This document shows, one piece after another, positions 33,128-43,745 of a stretch of DNA of 64,000 nt. Position 1 is the stretch's first letter, and each line of letters starts with the position of its first letter. The position numbers and the translations under genes are program-made. The notes beneath the pieces were generated by a model. It searched no databases, was not told where the DNA came from, and worked only from the letters and a program-made list of their open reading frames with translations. Source of the stretch: Euclidia mi (taxonomy: Eukaryota; Arthropoda; Insecta; Lepidoptera; Erebidae); assembly GCA_944739405.2 (NCBI GenBank), contig OX123209.2, forward strand, positions 7,633,217-7,697,216. The letters run 5' to 3'.

Positions 33128-34525
33128 ATGCCGGTTATGCCGAAAGAAGAAACTGAAGGAGTGCGTACCAGGAACCAGCGCCAGCAAGACCTGAACCAGA
33201 GACGCTTCGGAGACGTTCCTACTCCATCGTCTGGTGGACCAGGCGACTCCGCGGCTGCAGTGGAGCCTGCAAGCGCCACACACTCCGTGACGGTGCCCGA
33301 CATCGCGGCTCTGATGGCGTTCATGCAGGAGCAGGCCCGCCGTCAGGAGGAGCAGGCCCGCCGTCAGGAGGAGCACGCGCGCCGCATGGAAGAACAGCGA
33401 CAGCGCGACAAGGAGGAGCAGGCCCGCCGTCAAGAGGAGCAGGACCGTCGTCAACAGGAGCAGGCTCGCCGTCAAGAGGAGCACGCGCGCCGCCTAGAGG
33501 AACAGCTGCAGCGCGACAAGGAGGAGCAGGCCCGCCGTCAAGAGGAGCACGCGCGCCGCCTAGAGGAACAGCTGCAGCGCGACAAGGAGGAGCAGGCCCG
33601 CCGTTTGGAGGAACAGCTGGTGGTGATGAAAGACCTCAGCGCCGCTGTAGGGAAGGACCTGAAGGTGGTAAAGGAGGAGCTCCAGCAGCACGAGGCTCGT
33701 ATCAGCGACGTGGAGAAGCTCGTACACGACCAGCTTGAGACTCGCGTCGCCTCTATAGAGAAGCGTGTACACGACCATCACGACACCTGTGTCGCTGGAG
33801 TGGAGAGGAGATTGCGTGGGCTCGGATCCAACGAAGTGACATCTGCGACTGTAGTGCCCTCACCTCGTGGGTTTAAGGTTCCACCATTTGATGGCTCGTC
33901 ATCATGGTCTGCATACAAGATCCAGTTTGAGGCTGTGATGCGATCGAATGGGTGGACCAAAGAACAGGCCTTAACCGCCCTAACCTTGGGCCTTCGCGAC
34001 CGGGCCCTGACAGTGTTAGAGGCACTCGGACAAGACGTCACCTACGAGAAGCTTCTTGAGGCGCTGGAGGCGAGGTACGGAGACGCGCACCTCGAACATG
34101 TGTATCGTGCTCAGCTGAAGGACAGGACACAACGCAACGGAGAAACTCTGCAGCAGTGGGCTCTAGAGGTGGAAAAGCTGGTCAGGAAGGCATACCAGTC
34201 GTCTCCTGCGCTTATTGATGGGAACCTCGTACAGGCGTTTACGGATGGGATCCGGGACCTGGAGGTAAGAGCAGCAGTGAGGCTTGGGCACTTCAAGGAC
34301 CTCAAGGACGCCTTAGCCCACGCTCTGGAGGTGGAAGCAGTGCGACGCGACGACCGAGGTCACCGCATCAGGGAAGTTGTGTCGTCACCTCGGTGCTACA
34401 ACTGCGGAGAAAGAGGCCATATCCGCTTGAGCTGCCCAAAGCGTAGGCAGCCTGGTGACACCCTGTCTCCACCAAAGGGGTCGCCTGATGTGCCTGCCAG
34501 GCAGCGAGAGCAGGGAAACGAGTAG
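33128..34525 (+). CDS. gag: Gypsy Gag polyprotein
   Basis: 465 codons from ATG at 33128 to TAG at 34523. Residues about 60-165 form a long coiled coil of charged repeats; a 22-residue unit (RRQEEHARRLEEQLQRDKEE core, 66 bp) is present twice plus degenerate copies. The Gag core of Ty3/gypsy elements follows at about 248-400, starting FKVPPFDGSSSWSAYKIQFE. A single CCHC zinc knuckle CYNCGERGHIRLSC is at about 423-436. Gag builds the particle and binds RNA. The stop lies two codons after a slippery site. The coiled-coil expansion could vary between copies. Confidence 0.93.
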   Translation: MPVMPKEETEGVRTRNQRQQDLNQRRFGDVPTPSSGGPGDSAAAVEPASATHSVTVPDIAALMAFMQEQARRQEEQARRQEEHARRMEEQRQRDKEEQARRQEEQDRRQQEQARRQEEHARRLEEQLQRDKEEQARRQEEHARRLEEQLQRDKEEQARRLEEQLVVMKDLSAAVGKDLKVVKEELQQHEARISDVEKLVHDQLETRVASIEKRVHDHHDTCVAGVERRLRGLGSNEVTSATVVPSPRGFKVPPFDGSSSWSAYKIQFEAVMRSNGWTKEQALTALTLGLRDRALTVLEALGQDVTYEKLLEALEARYGDAHLEHVYRAQLKDRTQRNGETLQQWALEVEKLVRKAYQSSPALIDGNLVQAFTDGIRDLEVRAAVRLGHFKDLKDALAHALEVEAVRRDDRGHRIREVVSSPRCYNCGERGHIRLSCPKRRQPGDTLSPPKGSPDVPARQREQGNE

Positions 34526-37500
34526 AAGCCAGGACTGCGGGGCGGGTGCTGGCTGGTAATGGAAGAGCCCCAAGTATCTCGATCTCGCAATCATGCGACG
34601 GGAACAGCCTGATCATCGAAGGCGAAATTAACAGAACACCATGCAAGCTGACATTGGACACGGGTGCTTCTCGGACAGTCGTCGGTTTCCATCTGGCAAG
34701 ACGGGTTCTTCGGGGCTGCTTCAGGAACAATGAATGTGTGAATCTGAGAACAGCTACCGGTCAGCACATAACCGTCCGAGGTGAAATGGAGGTGGATCTG
34801 AAGCTAGGCAACAAAATTTACCGTCACAAAGTCATCGTGGCCGATATAGTGGACGACTGCATCTTGGGCCTGGACTTCATGCGGAAGTATCGCTGCGAGA
34901 TCGATGTTAACCAGGGAGTGTTGAAGTGTGGCTCGGAAGAAGTCTTCATGGAAGGTGCAACTTCAGGAAAAGTGTACTGCCTGAAGAATGTCATTCTTCA
35001 CCCGCGGACGGAAACTGTTGTACCAGTTTGTTTACCAGGGAATTCTGGTCGAGGGAACCGCTGCGTACTAATCGAAGGTCTAGAGAAAGAGGCCTCCTGG
35101 AAGATTGCACGAACCTTGGTAAGGGGTACAAAAGTTTCATCAGTACGCGCACTGAATGCAGGTGACAAGGAAGTGTCGCTCAAGAAAGGGACGGAATTGG
35201 GCACCTATGAAGGAGCGGCTTGGATGCGTAGATGTCAAGAGCAACCTACCAGCGCCAAGGTTCAGGGTGCACGATTCGACGTGTCTACTCTTTTAGAGGA
35301 CTGCGAAAGTACCCTGTCGGAGGAAGAGAAGACCGAGGCTCAGAAGATGTTGAACCGGTTCGGGGATATTTTCTCGACCAGTGATGCCGACATAGGGAAG
35401 ACAGCACTAGTCCAGCACAAAATAAACACGGGAAGTGAAGCACCGATTCGCCAGCGACCAAGACGTGTGCCAGTAGCACGGGAACGTGAAGTGGAAGCTA
35501 TGATCGACGGTATGGTGAACGAAGGCGTAATCGAGCCTTCGTCCAGCCCGTGGTGCTCTCCGGTTGTCCTAGTTAAGAAGAAGGATGGCAGCATGCGCTT
35601 CTGTGTAGACTACCGCCGATTGAATGACATCACGAAGAAGGACAGCTACCCGCTGCCAAGGATCGATGATACACTGGATACGCTGACGGGGATGAAGTGG
35701 TTTTCTACCTTAGACCTAAAAAGTGGCTACTGGCAGGTGGAAATAGATCCTCGAGACAAAGAGAAGACGGCATTCTCCACAGGCAAAGGACTGTGGCAAT
35801 TTAACGTCATGCCCTTTGGATTGTGCAACGCTCCGGCTACTTTTGAGAGACTGATGGAGCGAGTGCTTATGGGACTGATTGGAGACGCCTGCTTGGTCTA
35901 CCTGGATGACATCATCATCGTGGGGCGCACCTTCCAGGATCACCTTCGAAACTTGGAGCAAGTGCTGTCAAAGATACGAGGAGCTAATTTGAAGCTGAGT
36001 CCGAAGAAATGCGCGTTATTCAGACGGCAAGTGAACTTTCTAGGACATGTGGTCTCGGAGAACGGTATTCAAACTGACCCGGATAAGATCATTGCCGTGA
36101 AGGAATGGCCAGTTCCAGAGAACAAAACGCAGGTCAGAGCATTCCTCGGATTATGCTCCTACTATCGACGGTTTGTGAAGAACTTTGCTGACATTGCTCG
36201 ACCTCTTCATAAGCTCACCGAAGACAGAGTGCAGTTCTGTTGGAATGAGAGCTGTGACGTTGCATTCCAGAAGCTTAAGGAACATCTGTGTACTGCACCT
36301 ATTCTAGGCTACCCTGACAATGAGCATGAATTCATAGTTGACACAGATGCCAGTAACACCGGAATTGGCGGCGTGCTGTCACAGAAGAAGGGTGATCAAG
36401 AAGTTGTTATAGCATACTTCAGCAAGGCCTTATCCAAACCCGAAAGAAACTACTGCGTCACCAGGCGGGAACTCTTGGCTGTAGTAAAGACATTGCAGCA
36501 TTTCAACAAATACTTGTTGGGCCGTAAATTCCACCTGCGAACCGACCATGCAGCGCTGAAATGGCTACTTCAATTTAAGGATCCAGAAGGACAAGTAGCT
36601 AGATGGATTGAACTACTGCAAGAGTTTGATTTTGTAATACAACATCGCAGCGGCAAGTCCCATGGTAACGCAGATGCCCTATCGCGTAGGCCGTGTCCCG
36701 ACCAGTGCAAGCACTGTAGCCGACAGGAAGCAAAGCAGGCAGCGCTAGTGAGGATGTTAAAGACGGATCTAAGCGACGAATGGAGAGAAGCTTTGCAGAG
36801 TGCTCAGCGAGATGACAAGGATGTACAGCCGATTCTTGAATGGAAGAAATCAGGCGCTCCTAGGCCCAAATGGAGTGATATCGCAGCAATGAGCCCTATC
36901 ACCAAGAGTTATTGGGCACAGTGGGAAAGCTTGGTCGTCCAGGATGGAGTTCTGTGCCGCAAATGGGAAAACGCTCGCGGTAACCAGTGCCATTTGCAAA
37001 TGGTAGTGCCCAAAACTAAGGTGCCGGAAGTCTTGCAGCTCTATCACAATGGTGCTTCGGGAGGTCACATGGGAGTTAAGAAGACCCTTACTAAGATCCG
37101 GGAGCGGTTTTATTGGCTCCACTGTCGGGATGACGTCGAGGATTGGTGCCGCAAATGCACAAGTTGTGCGGCTGTCAAGGGGCCACATACTCGAAGCAGA
37201 GGTGCATTAAAGGTGTACAATGTGGGAGCCCCATGGGAGCGCATAGCGTTGGATGTCGCTGGGCCGTTTCCTGAGAGCCAGGATGGAAACAAATACTTCT
37301 TGGTTGTGATGGATTACTTCACGAAGTGGCCTGAAGTGTTTGCAATCCCAAATCAAGAAGCTACCACAGTGGCTGATAAGCTGGTGCATGAAGTCTTTTG
37401 TCGGTTTGGGGTGCCCTTGGAAATCCACAGCGATCAAGGCCGGAACTTCGAATCTGAGGTATTCAAGGAGACTTGTCGCGTAATGGGTGCACATAAAACC

Positions 37501-38100
37501 AGGACCACGGCTTATCATCCGCAATCAGATGGCATGGTTGAACGGTTTAACCAATCACTGGAAAAGTACCTGGCGAAGGTCGTGGAGAGCAAACAAAGAG
37601 ATTGGGACAAGCACATCCAACCATTTCTCCTGTCATATCGCAGTGCGGTCCACGAAACTACAGGAGTAACACCAGCTTTTGCCAATTTCGGTAGAGAGCT
37701 CCATTTACCTGCAGACCTTATCACCGGTATTCCACCAGAATCTCCACGCAATATAACGGATTACGCAACCGAGCTACGCAACAGGATGAACGACGTATAC
37801 GAGCACATCAGGGAATCTGGACAACAGATGTCTGAGAAGATGAAGACTCGCTACGACCGGAAGGCAAACAACAAAGGCTTCGATGAGGGATCATTGGTGT
37901 GGCTTCATAACCCAGTACGAAGCAAAGGAAAATCGCCTAAGTTACAAGCCAGATGGGACGGGCCATATCGCATAATTACCAGGATGAACGACGTTACCTA
38001 TCGAATCCAGAAGGGGTCGCGAGGTGCACCGAAGATAGTTCATGTGGACCGGTTGGCTCGTTACTATGGGTCCAACGATGTTCGAGACGAACACGTTTAA
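34447..38100 (+). CDS. pol: Gypsy Pol polyprotein
   Basis: Open in the -1 frame from 34447 to TAA at 38098; no ATG is needed because translation enters by frameshift at 34513-34519. Counting residues from 34546: aspartic protease LDTGASRTVVG (37-47), reverse transcriptase with FCVDYRRLN and catalytic YLDDIIIV (about 452-459), RNase H starting FIVDTDASNTGIGG (about 596) with TDHAALKWL, integrase zinc domain with H..H and CRKCTSC (832-875), and integrase core with Asp in LDVAGPF (about 904), Asp in SDQGRNF (about 961) and Glu in MVERFN (about 997). A basic C-terminal domain with RWDGPYRI follows; no chromodomain. All catalytic residues are present and there is no internal stop. Confidence 0.95.
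34513..34519 (+). promoter_or_regulatory. Programmed -1 ribosomal frameshift site
   Basis: GGGAAAC reads G GGA AAC in the gag frame, the canonical X XXY YYZ heptamer, followed by GAG TAG. The pol frame has been open since the stop at 34444-34446, so a -1 slip here joins Gag to Pol. Confidence 0.8.
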
Positions 38101-38111
38101 GAGGGAGGCCG
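38098..38111 (+). promoter_or_regulatory. Polypurine tract
   Basis: TAAGAGGGAGGCCG ends at the first base of the 3' LTR; it includes the pol stop codon. It should prime plus-strand DNA synthesis. Confidence 0.75.
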
Positions 38112-38556
38112 TGTTACGAATTGAAAATAACGCCATCTATCAGTGAATGGGAGAACTACATGAGATTAGATGTATCGCTTGTTTAAGGCTGTTTCATCTA
38201 TCCTCTAATAGATGGCGTTGGTGTAAATAGAACATTTACGCGACATCTAGAAACACGTTACACGTTTCCAGAAATTTCGTGAGTCGTCTCGAAAAGTCTA
38301 GTGATGTTATCCGGCCAGTATAAATAGAGGGCGAGCGAACGAAACGGACACAGTTCAATTGAATACGGAAAGCGATCAACGTCAAGCGAAGGAGAAATAA
38401 GTTGAAAGTGTTTAGTGTTGTTCTAGTGGTGTGAATAGTGTGTTTATTAGTGAAGTGAAAATTAAGTGTGTGTATCTAGTGTTATTGTGTTAGTGAATAA
38501 AGTGCAGTTTTTCTGGCATAGTGTATATAATTTATCACGAACCCCAGCTCGTAACA
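38112..38556 (+). repeat. 3' LTR of gypsy element
   Basis: 445 bp, offset 5,457 from the 5' LTR, no difference seen by eye. It is followed by GTAT, the target duplication. Confidence 0.95.
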
Positions 38557-38589
38557 GTATGTCTATTTATCCATTGTCTAGTACCTATA

Positions 38590-39070
38590 GTGTCTCTCTC
38601 CACACATGAGAGAAGCCTTCGTTCCTCTCATAATCTACTTCTTCACTGTCCCGCTCATATTTCAGGTTTTGTAAACTCTTCTTTTGTTGTCCAAGTTCTT
38701 CTGCGATGGAACAGGCTCCCTCCTGAAGTCAGAATGGCCACCAACCGTTATGCATTTAAACCGAAATTAAGGAAAATCTTCTCTTTGCTAAGTTGAAGGA
38801 ATCGGTTCATCACTCTCATCAGCTGTAGCATAATTATGTATTTATATATGTATTTATTTATGTCTATATCTATAAATAATTATATATATTTATGGTTTAT
38901 GATATGCACCTAAATTATTAATATGTATCTAATACATATCCTCTTTTTCACCACATGGCTAATGCACTTATCTACCACCAAAAGGTTGACTGGCAGAAAA
39001 TGCCACTAGGCATTAAGCCCACCTGTGTTCTAATTTTGTGCATAAAGAATAAAATAAATAATAATATAGT
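38590..39070 (+). pseudogene. LINE C-terminus and 3' UTR fragment
   Basis: The plus frame HERSLRSSHNLLL, then VVQVLLRWNRLPPEVRMATNRYAFKPKLR, stops at 38794. It matches the C-terminal blocks of the minus LINE at 7308. The 3' UTR contains GGCATTAAGCCCACC and ends in TAAAATAAATAA. Confidence 0.75.
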
Positions 39071-39127
39071 ACAATGTTTATGTTTACTCTGTAAATATGT
39101 ATTTATTATTTTTTATTTTTGTTTTTT

Positions 39128-39372
39128 ATAGTCTCACGCCTGTATCCCCGAAGGGGATACAGGCGTAGGCAGAGGTGTAATATTACACCCACATTTCGCG
39201 ATGAATATTTAGGTCCCACGTAATAGAGGGCGAGCCTATTGGCGTTACCGGGCACATCACTTAGACTCCTGCTACTGAGAATTCGGAAAAATCCAGTAAC
39301 ACTTATGGCCGACCCGGAAATTGAACTCGGGACTGCCGATCACTATCGTGGTATAGCCATAGTACCTCCACT
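39128..39372 (-). mobile_element. tRNA-derived SINE, minus strand
   Basis: On minus: a tRNA-like head, B box GAGTTCAATTTCC near 39315, GAATTCTCAGTAGCAGGAG, GCCAATAGGCTCGCCC, then the tail CCTCTGCCTACGCC. Same family and order as 54884-55286. It carries a hairpin insertion in its tail. Confidence 0.75.
39136..39166. repeat. 14-bp hairpin in SINE tail, templated insertion
   Basis: ACGCCTGTATCCCC, loop GAA, then its exact complement. Sister tails in this window read CCCCGAAGGGGTAGGCAGAG without the extra ATACAGGCG, so the right arm is an inserted inverted copy of the left. Confidence 0.95.
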
Positions 39373-39379
39373 TCCTCTC

Positions 39380-39625
39380 TGGCACCTATCAAATGGTTAA
39401 ACAAAGTCTTTAGCTTGGCAGCAATACTTTAAGTACGATGTTTTGTAGGCAAGTGTATATGATTGGTTTTGTAATAAAATTAAACCTTTGATAAAAAATT
39501 TCGGTTGGTTAGCAGATCGGTGGAGTCAGCTATATTGACTTACCCGTTCGCATCTGCTTGCCAGGTAGCCATACACAAAAAAGAGTAGGCAAGTCTACCT
39601 AGGCATATTCTGTGTGTTAAAAGCG
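39380..39625. repeat. Dispersed repeat, copy 2 (inverted relative to copy 1)
   Basis: Reverse complement of the repeat at 26680-26920 with scattered differences and small indels. Confidence 0.8.
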
Positions 39626-41020
39626 ATCAGTTGAAATGAAATTAATTTGGTTATCAAAAGAATGAAAGTGATGAAAGAAAATCGATTAAAGTTAATTAAA
39701 TTAAAAATAGCCATGAGTATTTTTTCAAAGGCAAGTGATCATTGGCATATTTGTTTATAAAGAACGATGCCCATATTTGACCTAAACATGTCTAGAGATA
39801 AAACTTATTTTAAAATTAAGGTTATTTGATAGTGTTATGATTTGACTAACAATTATATTTTATAGAAACCTAGGTAAAAATAAAAGTTTTGGGTTGTAAA
39901 GAATACGATGTTCTAGAACTCGTGAACGCATCCTTATCAAAATATTTTATTCACTGCATTGTTATATTATCTGTGTCCGGTAATACTTCCTTGTTTAGCT
40001 ACGTTCCATTTCACTTATACCACATCTATATCGACTGGTTTTGTCAAAACCTCGAGAAAACTTAATTTTATATATAAATTGAATCAAGTTGTTAAAAGCT
40101 GATCATAAATGAATGAATATTTTTATTTTAAAAGATATAAAAAGATAAATATAAATGTATTTCTGCCGTTAAAAACATTGGATAAGAATGCAACGGAACG
40201 TTTTTGACGTAAAGACGCCTCCGGTGACATTGGACATGCGAGAATCTGTCAAATTAATACGAACTAATTACGGTGTATTATGTCATTCCTAGGCATTTAT
40301 ATCAAAAAATGTCTTTACAGTATAATTTCTTGATCATAGACCGACTTGTTCTCGTACATTTTATCCATAGACGCAATAATTAATGATCAGGTCATTCAAT
40401 GTATGAGAAGATTGAGAAGCGGCCATTGTTCTTTATAAATTATATTTCATAAAAATACGTCTCATCTGGTTATCAGATCGGTGAAGGTCGATCTTCCACG
40501 TCTCCGCTACTAAAAGTGCTACTACCTTTCTAACAGTAAAGCGAGATTAAGAGTCTGTGCAAACTTTTTCGAAAAAACTTGATGTACCTATATCTAATGG
40601 ACCTATAAACACTGCTATAGAGGGTAAGTCTCATGTTGGGTGCTAGGAAGGAGTTGATTTTGAGGAAAGAAGGCTCCAGGGAATAAAATAAATGATGAAC
40701 AAAATGGCTTTAGTTAAAGAACACATTCAGAGTTTCCCTTGCATTGAAGCTTATTACGTTAGACAATCTAGTCAAAAAAAGTATCTTGATACCAATTTGT
40801 CTCTTCTTTGATCTTAAAAATGTATTAAATGTACAAAGAATGATGTGTAGAAAAGAAAGTCAATACAGTGAGTGAACCGACATACAGACGCATTTTCAGC
40901 ACATCTTTCAATTTCTCTTTCTATGAGCCAAAAAAAGATCAATGTCCTTCGTGCAATAAATACTTATCAGCAGACGCAAATCAGTAAAAAGGGATGGAGC
41001 TTGAATATTCAATGCATGAA
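39626..41020. other. Unassigned intergenic region
   Basis: 1.4 kb of A+T-rich sequence. No coding frame, terminal repeats or known family recognised. Confidence 0.4.
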
Positions 41021-41028
41021 GTGATCAT

Positions 41029-41062
41029 CGCTTCAACGGCGAACGATTTCGCCGTTGAAGCG
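41029..41062. repeat. Perfect 15-bp hairpin, 4-base loop
   Basis: CGCTTCAACGGCGAA, loop CGAT, then the exact complement. It adjoins a tRNA-like SINE head. Confidence 0.95.
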
Positions 41063-41084
41063 TTCTATCGGTGAAATAATGAAA

Positions 41085-41168
41085 AGTGAAGCGTGGGGAT
41101 CGAATCCTCGGCGCAGTGTCAAGCGGCGAGGCGGCCGCTTAAACCACTACGCTAACCGTGCAGTCAAG
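41085..41168 (-). mobile_element. tRNA-derived SINE head, minus strand
   Basis: On minus, GGTTAGCGTAGTGGTTTAAG (A box) and GAGGATTCGATCCCC (B box) occur at tRNA spacing. Stem pairing is incomplete, so I call a SINE rather than a tRNA gene. Confidence 0.5.
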
Positions 41169-41850
41169 TAAAAAGGGTTTAAATTAGTACTAGGTAAGTT
41201 TTAATTCAGCACAAAATTCGGTTTAAAACCAAATAAGCCTAGTTTCAAAAAGTTGAACTAAAATTTCTATAAAAACCTTCCTAAACTTATTCCTAATATA
41301 GTATCACACATCATATCATTTTCTGCGCAGCTGGCTAATTTCATAAAAAGATAAACCGCCGTGGTCGGAATCGTTCGGAGGACAATATTATTATTAAGTA
41401 CATAAAGCCATTAAGTATGTATCTACTTAATATGTTAAAAGTAAGAAAACTTATAGTAATTGTGTGTGAACTTTAATAATATTACGTACCAATTATTATG
41501 ATATATTCGGTAAATAGAAGTTCTGCAGTGATTTTAATGAAGAATGCTATGTACTGGTTATGTTTTAATATTTTCTAACGCGCTGTGTTTATTTTATGTA
41601 TAAAAATCAATGTTACGGACTAAATGACGGCGGGTCCTCATGCCTTTCACCAGTATCGTGGTCGTCTTCCATTTTGTGTGGTTGAAGACGTGGAAATAAT
41701 AACTCGACACGGTAGTTGATACGCCCCTTTATTGATTTTAATCAAAAGTCAAAGGAATACACCTTTAATTAACCCGATGTAGATGGATAGAAAACGCGGT
41801 GATCCCCTAGAATGGCGTGACTACCGTTCACTATGGCGCTTCATGCCAAA
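41169..41850. other. Unassigned region left of Tc1 element
   Basis: No gene recognised. Together with 43447 onward this is the host site of the Tc1 insertion. Confidence 0.4.
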
Positions 41851-41853
41851 GTA

Positions 41854-43444
41854 CACACATCAACAAAGTCTAGGGATATCTTAATCCTAAATTATTTACG
41901 AGTTTATAGTTTAGAACCTTGTTAGTTTCCACAAAAAGTTTATATACAGATTAAAACCTCTTTTATTCTATTTTCAAAATTTGAACATGGAAAGAAAAAA
42001 AACAAAATAATAAACAAAATATGGCGGCAAATTTGCTAGTAATTCGTTACATTAAAGAAAGTTAAAACTGTTTTATTATAATTATTAATGAAAAGGGTTT
42101 TTAATTGTTTTTCTTTTTTAATTTAACGTGACGTACGAACTTTAAAAGTCATGTCACGTCGTCATTTGAGTCGAGATGAAATGTTACGAGCCGTGGGCAT
42201 GTTAGAAAATGGTGCAATTCAACGCGTCGTTGCTGAGGCCCTACATACCAGTCAAAATGTGATATCAAGGTTGTGGTCACGTTATCGCAGTACTGGAGAT
42301 GTGGCCGAACAGCACACAGGTAGATATCGTGTTACTACGCAGAGACAGGATCGATTTCTCCAAATGACCGCCAGAAGACAACCCAATATCACAGCGCTGC
42401 AACTAGTGCAAAGGCTCCAGGAGGACCACCAGCTGCTGGTAAGCGACCAAACCGTGCGAAGAAGGTTACATGAAGTTGATCTTCATGCTCGAAGACCATT
42501 GCGTGTTCCAGCATTGCGACGTGGCAATCGCGGTCGGCGGCTTTCGTGGGCTCGGGAGCATTTACCATGGAGTGACGAACAATGGTCTTTGGTGCTGTTC
42601 ACCGATGAGTCCCGGTTTGGGTTTCACCCGGATTCACGAAGAACACGCGTTTGGAGAGCTCCAGGGAGAGTTAGCCGTCTACGGCACCCTCAGGAGGTCC
42701 ACCCATACCAAGGCGGGACAATCATGGTGTGGGCAGGAATTCGTCTTGGCGGACGAACCCAACTCGTTTGGATCCAAGGCAGCATGACTGCACAAAAATA
42801 CCACGAGGAGGTAGTAGAGCCCGTTTTTGTCCCACACAGAACTCAAATAGGCCATGAATTTCTACTCATGCACGATAATGCTCCTTGCCATACGGCGCGG
42901 CTGGTATCGACCTCTCTCCGAGAGCACGATATTCAAGTTTTGGATTGGCCTGCACAGTCGCCCGACTTAAATCCTATCGAGCATGCCTGGGACATGTTAC
43001 AACGAAAAGCTTTGAGAGATTTTCCACCAAATTTGACGACTGAACAACAACTTTACGAACACTTGCAAAGGACATGGGACCTCATACCGCAGCAAGACAT
43101 TGACAATTTAATTTTAAGTATTAACAATCGATGTCGATGTGTAATCAATGTAAGAGGTGGCAACACTGATTATTAATGATTAGATTTTACAAGATTTTTT
43201 CCATTTTTATTAAAATTAATAGTTTTTTAAGAAGAAATGTTTGTTGTTATCATACTAATTTTCCATGATGATTAAAAAATTTTTTTTTTTATTTAAAACA
43301 AAAAAACAACACGAAATGTTTTTTATTTTTATTAAAGACCTTAAAATAATCTATGATTCTTCTATTTACTGTATCAGAAAATTCTTCATAGATTTTTAGA
43401 TATTTGATGAAATATAAAATATCCCTAGACTTTGTTGATGTGTG
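41854..43444 (+). mobile_element. Tc1-type transposon, apparently intact
   Basis: 1,591 bp bounded by TA on both sides (41852-41853, 43445-43446). The terminal inverted repeats start CACACATCAACAAAGTCTAG and match for 26 bases before the first mismatch. It contains one intact transposase gene, so the copy looks autonomous. Confidence 0.95.
42151..43176 (+). CDS. Tc1/mariner-family transposase, DD34E
   Basis: 341 codons, the usual length for Tc1 transposases, from ATG at 42151. Residues 1-110 carry the paired helix-turn-helix domain (SRDEMLRAVGMLENGA, SQNVISRLWSRYRSTG) with a GRYR linker between the two halves. A basic stretch at about 112-130 may be the nuclear signal. The catalytic triad is complete: Asp152 in FTDESRF, Asp242 in MHDNAPCHTA, and Glu277 in SPDLNPIEHAW, with 34 residues between the last two. 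The enzyme cuts and pastes the element at TA sites. No stop or frameshift. Flanking UTRs reach both terminal repeats. Confidence 0.95.
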   Translation: MSRRHLSRDEMLRAVGMLENGAIQRVVAEALHTSQNVISRLWSRYRSTGDVAEQHTGRYRVTTQRQDRFLQMTARRQPNITALQLVQRLQEDHQLLVSDQTVRRRLHEVDLHARRPLRVPALRRGNRGRRLSWAREHLPWSDEQWSLVLFTDESRFGFHPDSRRTRVWRAPGRVSRLRHPQEVHPYQGGTIMVWAGIRLGGRTQLVWIQGSMTAQKYHEEVVEPVFVPHRTQIGHEFLLMHDNAPCHTARLVSTSLREHDIQVLDWPAQSPDLNPIEHAWDMLQRKALRDFPPNLTTEQQLYEHLQRTWDLIPQQDIDNLILSINNRCRCVINVRGGNTDY

Positions 43445-43589
43445 TACCTCAACGGTCCGTCCTCACACTTTATGTCATAACGGTTCTTACCTGTCAACTG
43501 TCTGTGTTGCCAATTTAAAATAATACTAACACACTATTACGTGTTAGTCACGCCATCTAGGATTTCACCCAGGTACTGCATAGGGTTCC

Positions 43590-43745
43590 CACCAAGAACT
43601 TAGGGTCCCAAGCCAACCTCACCTGCAAGTGGTGCACCTGCCGATCAACGGACGAGGCTCTGGCAAACAAAATGTCCCAATAAGCGGCAATAGGCTCGCC
43701 ACCTATTACGTGGGATCAAAACACTGGCGAAAAGTGGGCGTTTAA
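43590..43745 (+). mobile_element. SINE, left part, split by piggyBac
   Basis: GGCAATAGGCTCGCCACC and GCGAAAAGTGGGCG are the 3' half of the 54884-55286 SINE family. It is interrupted at TTAA (43742-43745) and resumes at 46170. The left boundary is uncertain. Confidence 0.75.

Larger units (their letters stand above)
32655..38556 (+). mobile_element. Full-length Ty3/gypsy LTR retrotransposon
   Basis: 5,902 bp with 445-bp LTRs that look identical, TG...CA ends, and GTAT target duplication at 32651-32654 and 38557-38560. The primer-binding site TGGTGTCAGAAG follows the left LTR and a polypurine tract AAGAGGGAGGCC precedes the right one. Gag and pol are both open and are joined by a predicted -1 frameshift. 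No envelope gene. All parts needed for autonomous retrotransposition appear present, so this is the most likely active element in the window together with the Tc1 copy. Confidence 0.95.

Noticed and set aside
33005..33484. Leu-rich 159-codon minus-strand frame
   Set aside because: Antisense of the Gag coiled-coil repeats.
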